Source: JADJLQ01 sp034439915 (lineage in GTDB: Bacteria; Bacteroidota; Bacteroidia; Chitinophagales; Saprospiraceae). From it: a stretch of 26,730 nt of DNA. A model generated the notes under the pieces. That model had not been told where the DNA came from and ran no database searches. It saw only the letters and a list, made by a program, of their open reading frames with translations. Positions 16,512 to 23,023 of this stretch are shown here, piece after piece. The position numbers and the translations under genes were made by a program. Location of the stretch: the NCBI GenBank assembly GCA_034439915.1, contig JAWXBI010000021.1, positions 1-26,730 on the forward strand. Direction: 5' to 3'. Every line of letters begins with the position of its first letter. Position 1 is the stretch's first letter.

Positions 16512-16573
16512 TGATTGCCCGGCATATTTTAGCTGACTTACAACAGGCACTGACCAGTCGTATTGGTTTGTAG
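16511..16573 (+). pseudogene. Possible N-terminal remnant of an AAA/DUF4143-type ATPase
   Basis: A 20-codon frame, MIARHILADLQQALTSRIGL, ends in TAG. By eye it resembles the first residues of the AAA ATPases with a DUF4143 tail, which begin M-I-x-R and then a helix before the P-loop. No P-loop or later part follows. The fragment is very short, so chance similarity is quite possible. Confidence 0.22.
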
Positions 16574-16691
16574 ATGAGGGAATAATTCATTACTATTTAT
16601 TTGCATTTGTTCTATTGATTTTGAAATATTCCAAAGGCACATTAAAAAATGGGCAACTCATGGCTAACATTGGTTCCGTGGCGCAGTCACC

Positions 16692-16835
16692 TCATTTTGG
16701 TAAAAAAATATCCCTGATATCCTGTACCAGGCTTGCCGTTGGTGCAGCATCCAGTAAATCATGAGGTCGTAAATAGATTTTCAATACCGGCATTTTAATC
16801 GGATAAGGTACTTCAATAAACTTTACAAAAAAACC
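16692..16835 (-). pseudogene. Possible C-terminal gene fragment, cut off at a tandem repeat
   Basis: A 47-codon open stretch on the minus strand reads like real protein (VKFIEVPYPIKMPVLKIYLR, then PHDLLDAAPTASLVQDIRDI) and ends in TGA. Upstream in its frame it meets a stop (TAA at 16836-16838) exactly where the ~150-bp repeat begins. This suggests the 3' end of a gene whose front was lost when the repeat arrived. The only ATG would leave 36 residues. I do not recognise the family. Confidence 0.3.
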
Positions 16836-16836
16836 T

Positions 16837-17143
16837 TATGTATGACTGGGCGTACCTACGGCAAGCCTGGCACGCTATACTTACTTTTTACGTGTTTTAT
16901 CAACAGTAAATCCCTACGGGATAGGAGGCTTTATTGCATTTTATAACCGAAGTTTGTAAACCAATATTCAGAACTGGCGATGTAAATGCCTCAGTATGTA
17001 TGACAGGGCGTACCTACAACACGCCGTATTTACCGTTACGTGTTTTTACCTATAGAAAATCCCTACGGGATAGGAGGATTTATTACATTTTCTAGCCGAA
17101 GTTTGTAAGCCAATATTCAGAACTGCCTATGTACAGGCTTCAG
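16837..17143. repeat. Tandem duplication of a ~150-bp hairpin-bearing element
   Basis: Unit 1 is 16837-16994 and unit 2 is 16995-17143. They share TATGTATGAC at the left end, GGGCGTACCTAC, a TTACGTGTTTT block, ATCCCTACGGGATAGGAGG, CCGAAGTTTGTAA and CCAATATTCAGAACTG, with unit 2 shorter by 9 bp in its first half. Each unit can form two hairpins: GCGT...ACGC near the left, and ATCCC-TAC-GGGAT in the middle. Both hairpins survive although the DNA between them has changed. No open frame spans it. It may be a non-autonomous mobile element or an RNA-structured repeat. Confidence 0.7.
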
Positions 17144-17166
17144 TGGCTTGAGAATTTTTTTTAAGT

Positions 17167-17219
17167 ACTTTACGGGGTGGATACTTTGCAAGAGCTGCAC
17201 CAGCAGCAATGCGTAAAGT
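17167..17219. other. Nested inverted repeats, possible structured leader RNA
   Basis: Outer arms ACTTTACG (17167-17174) and CGTAAAGT (17212-17219) pair perfectly. Inside them TTGC/GCAA (17186-17189 and 17206-17209) and GCTG-CAC-CAGC (17194-17204) also pair in the right nesting order. It lies about 265 bp upstream of the first kinase gene. It could be a leader RNA fold, a small RNA, or the end of a mobile element. Confidence 0.35.
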
Positions 17220-17232
17220 TAGATGGTAAACT

Positions 17233-17249
17233 CTACAAGTTGCTTGTAG
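17233..17249. other. Perfect 7-bp hairpin in the kinase operon leader
   Basis: CTACAAG-TTG-CTTGTAG is a perfect stem with a three-base loop, 13 bp after the nested structure at 17167-17219. There is no T-run, so it is not a typical terminator. Confidence 0.4.
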
Positions 17250-17450
17250 CTGAATTCTGAGTTGAATCAGGTTGTCCAAATTTCCATTAATAGGCTATTT
17301 TTCATTTGGGAGAAGTTTGACTTCGGCTTTGCACAGAAATATAATTTACGACATCGGCACACAGCCCTTCCCGAAAAGTTTTTTTAACAATTGATTTAGT
17401 GTCGTGAGCTAGCCAGAATAATAATAGAAAATAAAGGTTGACCTTAACTT

Positions 17451-17480
17451 ATTAAATTTAAGCAACTATTTGAATTTAAT
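17451..17480. promoter_or_regulatory. Inverted repeat immediately upstream of the first kinase start codon
   Basis: ATTAAATTTAA (17451-17461) and TTGAATTTAAT (17470-17480) are inverted copies matching at 10 of 11 positions around an 8-base centre. The repeat ends three bases before the ATG, so it could be an operator or an RNA hairpin controlling ribosome access. Confidence 0.35.
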
Positions 17481-17483
17481 AAA

Positions 17484-20400
17484 ATGAGAGGTTTTCGTAT
17501 GAGGTGTTTCTTTTTATTTGGATTGCTCAACGTGGTATGGAGTCGTCCTGTTCCATTATATTCCCAGCTCAACCCCCGTAATCTGACCCAATACACCGAA
17601 TTGGATGGCGTACCGGCCTCCGAAGTCGGGAGTATCCTTTCCGACCGAAACGGTTATATCTGGGTAGGCACCCTCAATGGTCTGGCGCGGTATGATGGTT
17701 ATGAATTTAAACGGTTTTTCAACAACCCCAATGATCCCGGTTCCATCAAAGGCCTCCAGGTCTGGTCCTTATTTGAAGACCGCAAAGGTCAGATTTGGGC
17801 GCCCACCAGTCCTACAAACCTCAATGCCTATGACCCGGCCACCCGGTCATTCAGAACCTATGAATATAAACACCTGATTGAACACCCAGCCAACGTGGAG
17901 ATAGGTATTACGGCGATCTGTGAAGATCATCAAGGGAGAATTTATTTTGGAGTCAGTACCAATTTTGGGGAAACTATTTACTCCAGTATCCTCTATTTAG
18001 ATGAAGGAACTGTTGACATCCAACGTTTCTTCGTTCCCGATAGCGTCGATAGTGAAAATGTACTTAATATGACTACCGACCCGGAAGGGAATATCTGGAT
18101 CATTACGTATTCAGGCCTGTTTAAGATTGACACCCTTCACCGGTGGAATAAATTATCAGATTGGAATAGGATCTTCGCGAGTGTGGGGGATTCTCCGGTT
18201 GATTTGAAGTACGGAAAGGATGGACACTTATGGGTCACATCAGCAAACCAGGTCTTGTATAAATTTGATCTCAATACGGGTCAATATCAATCTTACATCC
18301 CCGGTGGCCCCAGGAGCGGCAGATATAGGCACCCACTTGCCCTTAATCCTGTAGGTCATGTCTGGATTGGTACGGACCGGGGACTTGCCTTATTCAATAC
18401 AACTACTAAATCGTTTGAGCGATTTAACTTTGAAGCCGGTCACCCTATGGACCAGGCGCTGGTGCGGATAATCACTCCGGATGAATTTGGAAATGTATGG
18501 ATTGGTACCCAGATGCATGGTTTATTTAAGTATGAAGAAAAGGCCATATTTAAATCATTTGGTTACAAAACGGATCAAAAAGACGGACTGACTTCAGGCT
18601 GGGCCAATACGATTTGTGAAGCCAGGGATGGAAATTTATATATCACGACCAGTGGGCCGACGGGATCCGGAGGCATCAGCATCATGGACCCTGGAGGCCG
18701 CTCCATCTTGCGGAGTGTTCCATACGATCAATTGTCCACCAATGGCATCTTGAGTTTTATGGAATATGCTCCCAATGAATTTTACATAGGCACCTGGCAG
18801 GGAGTCCACCAGTTTTCTCCATTTAATCTGCCGGCAAAAAAATTGCAATTTGAAGGTATCCCCAACCAGCTCAAGGTGCAAAAAATGGTGGAGGATAAAA
18901 AAGGAAATTTATGGTTTGGCACTACTTATGGTTTATATCGCAGGTCCAAAGGAAGTTCTGTTTTTATGAAGTATGATCTGAGTTTGATGCAGGGGAGTAA
19001 TGAGAGCAGCAATGAAGTGACCAATATGTTTGAAAGTCCGTTTCATGGATTATGGTTGCTGACCAATAACGGTTTGTTTCTTTACAAGTATGAAACCAAT
19101 AAAATTGAACGGCATGCTTATGACCGGACTAAAGGGGATATATTAATCACTCAGGACATCAATTCGTTTTATGAAGACTCTTCCGGCTTGGCTTGGGTCG
19201 GGACCTGGCAGGGCGGATTGAGCCGTTATGATCCCAACACCAAAAAAATAGTGACCTATACGCTGGATGATGGCCTGCCGTCCATGAGTATTCAGGGCAT
19301 CCTGGCTGATGAAAAAAAAGGTGTACTCTGGTTGAGTACCTTTGAAGGACTGAGTCGTTTTGACCTCAAAGAAAAAAAAATCTACAACTATTCCATTTCA
19401 GATGGTATCCAGGGGCAATTGTTTGCGGATGGCGCTGCCTTGAAAACCTCGAAAGACATTTTTATTTTTGGCGGGTCCAATGGCATTACGGTGTTTAATC
19501 CGGATCAGATCACTGAATCCTCTTTTCCTCCCAAAGTTTTTCTCACTGACCTTAAATTATTCAATCAATCCATCCTTCCCGGGGAACATTCCATTTTGAA
19601 AAAGCCGATTCGGGAAACGAATGAGATCATCCTGAAAAGCAGCGAGAATAACATTACTTTAGAATTCGCTTCCATTCATTATTCCAATCCGGCAAAAAAC
19701 AGAAGTGTTTACCGGTTGGTAGGTTATGAAAACGAATGGAGGGAGGCCGGCAACCAACACCTGGCTTTTTATCCCAATCTGGCTCCCGGACTATATACTT
19801 TTCGTGTAAAAGCAGCCAACAACAATGGGGTATGGAATGAGGAGGGCGCATCCCTGAAGATTACCATTCTTCCGCCCTGGTGGAGGACGACCTGGGCCTA
19901 CCTGGGTTATTTTATCCTTTTAATAACCGGAGGATTTGCAATTGATCGATATCTACGTCACCGTATAGTGGAAAAAGAGCGCGAACGGTTTCAGGCTAAA
20001 CAATTGGAGCAGGCTAAAGAAATTGAGCAAGCCTACCAAGACCTTGGTCAGGCTCATGAAACCTTAAAAGCAACCCAGGCCCAACTGATCCAATCCGAAA
20101 AAATGGCTTCGTTGGGTGAACTGACTGCAGGCATTGCGCATGAGATTCAAAACCCGTTGAACTTTGTCAATAATTTTTCCGATGTCAATAAAGAATTAAT
20201 TGAAGAATTAAAAGAAGAAAGGTTAAAGGCCAAAGGCGAAAGGAGAGAAAATCTGGAAGATGAGCTGCTGAATAACATTGAAGAAAACGAATTGAAGATC
20301 AATCATCACGGTAAACGCGCCGATGCCATAGTAAAAAATATGCTTCAGCATTCGAGAAATACATCCGGCCAAAAGGAAACAACTGATCTCAATGCCCTTT

Positions 20401-20939
20401 GTGATGAATACCTGCGATTGGCTTACCATGGACTAAAGGCCAAAGACAAAACTTATCACGCTGAATTTAGCTTTGATCCTGACCCCAATCTCCCCAAAGT
20501 AGCCATTGTACCGCAGGAAGTCGGAAGAGTCCTGCTTAACCTCATTAACAATGCTTTTTATGCCGTAGGCGAGCGAAGCCTCAGGGTCAAAGATCCTGAG
20601 CGAAGCCTCATGGCTGAAAGTCCCGGGGCCACCACCAAATCTGAATCCCTGAGTAGGGAAGAAGGGTATAAGCCGGCCGTAAAGGTGAGTACCAAATGGA
20701 TAAAGGCTCGACTGGGAAACCTGGCTGAGATCCGGATTGAGGACAATGGCCTGGGCATTCCGGTGGAAATCCGGGAGAAAATCTTTCAGCCGTTTTACAC
20801 TACCAAACCGACCGGGGAAGGGACCGGCCTGGGATTGTCATTGGCTTATGATATTGTGAAAGCTCACAGTGGTGAAATAGTAGTCAAGTCGAGGGAATCG
20901 GGGGGATCGGCATTCATTATTCAATTACCGGTACTATAA
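17484..20939 (+). CDS. Sensor histidine kinase with periplasmic beta-propeller (Reg_prop) and Y_Y_Y domain
   Basis: A 1151-residue protein. A signal peptide or anchor (about 6-28) is followed by a long periplasmic region with about a dozen propeller blades of the form G-x-I/L-W-x-G-T-x-x-G-L (first at 57-70, GYIWVGTLNGLARY). A Y_Y_Y domain ends at about 795, then one membrane helix (about 801-822), a coiled coil, and the kinase core: H-box GELTAGIAHEIQNP with H886, N-box around 1017-1026, G1 DNGLGIP (1087-1093) and G2 GTGLGLSL (1113-1120). There is no receiver or AraC domain, unlike many Bacteroidota hybrids, so the phosphate must go to a separate regulator. Residues 1030-1067 carry an in-frame repeat insertion. 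First gene of an operon; its TAA directly abuts the next ATG. An alternative start at codon 6 is possible. The ligand is unknown. Confidence 0.93.
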   Translation: MRGFRMRCFFLFGLLNVVWSRPVPLYSQLNPRNLTQYTELDGVPASEVGSILSDRNGYIWVGTLNGLARYDGYEFKRFFNNPNDPGSIKGLQVWSLFEDRKGQIWAPTSPTNLNAYDPATRSFRTYEYKHLIEHPANVEIGITAICEDHQGRIYFGVSTNFGETIYSSILYLDEGTVDIQRFFVPDSVDSENVLNMTTDPEGNIWIITYSGLFKIDTLHRWNKLSDWNRIFASVGDSPVDLKYGKDGHLWVTSANQVLYKFDLNTGQYQSYIPGGPRSGRYRHPLALNPVGHVWIGTDRGLALFNTTTKSFERFNFEAGHPMDQALVRIITPDEFGNVWIGTQMHGLFKYEEKAIFKSFGYKTDQKDGLTSGWANTICEARDGNLYITTSGPTGSGGISIMDPGGRSILRSVPYDQLSTNGILSFMEYAPNEFYIGTWQGVHQFSPFNLPAKKLQFEGIPNQLKVQKMVEDKKGNLWFGTTYGLYRRSKGSSVFMKYDLSLMQGSNESSNEVTNMFESPFHGLWLLTNNGLFLYKYETNKIERHAYDRTKGDILITQDINSFYEDSSGLAWVGTWQGGLSRYDPNTKKIVTYTLDDGLPSMSIQGILADEKKGVLWLSTFEGLSRFDLKEKKIYNYSISDGIQGQLFADGAALKTSKDIFIFGGSNGITVFNPDQITESSFPPKVFLTDLKLFNQSILPGEHSILKKPIRETNEIILKSSENNITLEFASIHYSNPAKNRSVYRLVGYENEWREAGNQHLAFYPNLAPGLYTFRVKAANNNGVWNEEGASLKITILPPWWRTTWAYLGYFILLITGGFAIDRYLRHRIVEKERERFQAKQLEQAKEIEQAYQDLGQAHETLKATQAQLIQSEKMASLGELTAGIAHEIQNPLNFVNNFSDVNKELIEELKEERLKAKGERRENLEDELLNNIEENELKINHHGKRADAIVKNMLQHSRNTSGQKETTDLNALCDEYLRLAYHGLKAKDKTYHAEFSFDPDPNLPKVAIVPQEVGRVLLNLINNAFYAVGERSLRVKDPERSLMAESPGATTKSESLSREEGYKPAVKVSTKWIKARLGNLAEIRIEDNGLGIPVEIREKIFQPFYTTKPTGEGTGLGLSLAYDIVKAHSGEIVVKSRESGGSAFIIQLPVL
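20211..20255 (+). repeat. Low-complexity AAAGG-type repeat inside the first kinase gene
   Basis: AAAGG/GAAAGG-rich sequence encodes EERLKAKGERRENL in the helix after the H-box. The last kinase gene has the same type of insertion at the same place; the second and third kinases have unrelated, non-repetitive sequence there. Confidence 0.55.
20571..20624 (+). repeat. In-frame 27-bp tandem repeat in the kinase ATP-binding domain
   Basis: GAGCGAAGCCTCA occurs at 20571-20583 and again at 20598-20610 as part of two 27-bp units. They encode ERSLRVKDP and ERSLMAESP. The block lies between the N-box and the G1 box, where the second kinase of the operon has only a short linker. Confidence 0.75.
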
Positions 20940-23012
20940 ATGAAGACGAAATTTATAAAATTCAGCATCCTTTGGTGGGCCGGCATCCTGGTTCCCTGTT
21001 TCAGCATTGCACAGAAAAACCCCCACAGCATCCCCTTGGGTGAACCTAATCGCGACAGTCTGAGAAAAGTCATCAACAGCCCGGGTAATCCGGTCCTACA
21101 TATCGAAGCCTTGCGCAACCTGGCCTATTCCTATATCGAAAACCGGAGGGACAGCGCTATGTATTATTATGAAAAGCTGATCTCATTGGTCGATCAGACA
21201 AAAAATAAACTCTGGGAAGCCGATGCCAGCAATTCGATCGGATTTTTATCTTATGTGAGCGGTAATTATCCGCGGTCTCTTCAGTTTTTATTGCGGGCTC
21301 TGGAAATCGCTGGAAATCCGGATACCGAAAAGGATACCTGGGATCCTTCGGATCATAGCCTGGTGAATCCAAGGGTGGCCAGGCTAACGGTGTTGGCGCG
21401 AACCCACCTGCATCTGGCCGGGCTTTACGGATATACCGGCAATTACAAAGACAATGTGGAGGAGCAATTATTTCATTTTACTGCGACAGAGAAAATCGCA
21501 ACTGACATAGGGGATCAAGTAATGCTGTCCTTGGTAAATATGAACCTTGGCAGACATTATTATTTCCGGAACGTCCTGGATTCTGCGCTTACTCATTCAC
21601 AGAAAGCAGTGAAATTTATCCAGCAAACCAACTATACCAAATACAAAGGATCCGCCCTGATGAATATTGGGAATATTTACCTCGGGTTAAGACAGGTGGA
21701 TCTCGCCAAACGATCTTTCTATGAATCAATTCGGGCAAGTCTGGACAATAACAATCTCCGGTCCCTGGGAGATGGCTACCTCTCTCTTGCTGCATTCTTT
21801 CATGAAACGGGTCACCCTGATTCAAGCATTGTTTATGCGCAACATGGATTGTATAGTTTTCAAACGACTGGTATTCTTTCCGGCGTGATCAGCGCATGCA
21901 ATCAATTGTCCGAAACCTATTTATCTATGCAGCAGACGGACAGCGCCTTTAAGTATTTGCATAAGGCCATGCAGGTCAGCGATAGCCTGAATACGGGGGA
22001 AAAATTGCGACGGTTTCAGACTATGGACCTTGACGAACGGCTGCGCCAGCAACAATCGGAAAAGGAAAAAGAAGCCTATCGCAACCAGGTCAGGATCTAT
22101 GCATTAGGGGCGGGTCTCACCGTGGTTTTTATCATTGCCTTGCTTCTCTACCGAAACAGCCGTCAAAAAGAAAAAACAAATCAAGCTCTTGCCAGCCAGA
22201 AGCGGGTTCTGGAAACTACCCTTGGGGAATTGAAATCCACACAATCCCAACTTATCCAAGCCGAAAAAATGGCCAGCCTTGGGGAGCTTACTGCAGGCAT
22301 TGCCCATGAAATTCAAAACCCCTTAAACTTCGTCAATAATTTTTCAGAATTGAGTAAGGAGTTACTGGATGAAATGATATCGGAACTCGACAGTGGCCAT
22401 ACTACAGAGGCGAAAGAAATAGCGGATGATGTGATTCAAAATTTAGAAAAAATAAATTATCATGGCAAGCGAGCTGATGCGATTGTAAAAGGAATGTTGC
22501 AACACAGTCAAAATAGTAAGGGGGTTAAAGAACCAACAGATATCAATTTGTTGTGTGATGAATATCTACGCTTAAGTTATCATGGACTACGCGCAAAAGA
22601 CAAATCATTTAATGCAACGATCAAAACTGATTTTGATGCAACGATTGGCAACATCAATATCATACCACAAGATATTGGAAGAGTGGTGTTGAATTTGTAC
22701 AACAATGCATTTTATGCCGTGAATGAAAAAAGGAAACAAACAACGGAAGAGTATGAACCAACAGTTTCAATCAGTACAAAAAAAATAAATGGTAAAATTG
22801 AGATCCATGTTGTTGATAATGGCAACGGCATTTCACAAATAATACTGGATAAAATCTTCCAACCTTTCTTTACCACCAAGCCCACCGGGCAGGGAACCGG
22901 CCTGGGATTAAGCTTGAGTTATGATATTGTGAAAGCGCATGGTGGGCAGTTGAGGGCTGACACAAAGGAGGGAGAAGGATGTGAGTTTTCAATCCATTTA
23001 CCAATTTCTTAA
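20940..23012 (+). CDS. TPR sensor histidine kinase
   Basis: A 690-residue protein. An N-terminal signal segment (about 7-24, ending SIAQ) is followed by a periplasmic TPR array at about 55-350 (for example LAYSYIENRRDSAMYYYEKL at 61-80 and MNIGNIYLGLRQVDLAKRSF at 241-260), one membrane helix (about 386-404), a coiled coil and a kinase core. The H-box GELTAGIAHEIQNP has H456; the N-box LNLYNNAFYA lies at 584-593, G1 DNGNGI at 626-631, and G2 GTGLGLSL at 652-659. The loop between N-box and G1 is short, making this the best uninterrupted reference for the operon's kinases. It starts at the base after the previous stop (TAAATG), so the two are coupled. No receiver domain is present. TPR parts of this kind usually bind proteins or peptides; the ligand is unknown. 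Confidence 0.92.
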   Translation: MKTKFIKFSILWWAGILVPCFSIAQKNPHSIPLGEPNRDSLRKVINSPGNPVLHIEALRNLAYSYIENRRDSAMYYYEKLISLVDQTKNKLWEADASNSIGFLSYVSGNYPRSLQFLLRALEIAGNPDTEKDTWDPSDHSLVNPRVARLTVLARTHLHLAGLYGYTGNYKDNVEEQLFHFTATEKIATDIGDQVMLSLVNMNLGRHYYFRNVLDSALTHSQKAVKFIQQTNYTKYKGSALMNIGNIYLGLRQVDLAKRSFYESIRASLDNNNLRSLGDGYLSLAAFFHETGHPDSSIVYAQHGLYSFQTTGILSGVISACNQLSETYLSMQQTDSAFKYLHKAMQVSDSLNTGEKLRRFQTMDLDERLRQQQSEKEKEAYRNQVRIYALGAGLTVVFIIALLLYRNSRQKEKTNQALASQKRVLETTLGELKSTQSQLIQAEKMASLGELTAGIAHEIQNPLNFVNNFSELSKELLDEMISELDSGHTTEAKEIADDVIQNLEKINYHGKRADAIVKGMLQHSQNSKGVKEPTDINLLCDEYLRLSYHGLRAKDKSFNATIKTDFDATIGNINIIPQDIGRVVLNLYNNAFYAVNEKRKQTTEEYEPTVSISTKKINGKIEIHVVDNGNGISQIILDKIFQPFFTTKPTGQGTGLGLSLSYDIVKAHGGQLRADTKEGEGCEFSIHLPIS

Positions 23013-23023
23013 ATCCCTGCTAC

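Larger units (their letters stand above)
16372..17483. other. 1.1-kb region without an intact gene: repeats, gene remnants, leader of the kinase operon
   Basis: It holds, in order: a perfect CCTGCG-T-CGCAGG palindrome (16386-16398); two 38-bp hairpin-containing direct repeats; two short open fragments that may be gene relics; a ~150-bp tandem duplication with conserved hairpins; and two nested inverted-repeat structures followed by an inverted repeat at the kinase start. No open frame above 100 codons is convincing on either strand. The region looks like a landing site for repeat elements. Confidence 0.6.

Noticed and set aside
16837..17143. CRISPR array
   Set aside because: Only two long units of about 150 bp, no short spacers and no cas genes; it is a tandem duplication.
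17484..20939. Hybrid two-component protein with receiver and AraC output, as is common for Reg_prop proteins
   Set aside because: The protein ends just after the G2 box (GTGLGLSL) and a final strand; no receiver or HTH sequence follows before the TAA.
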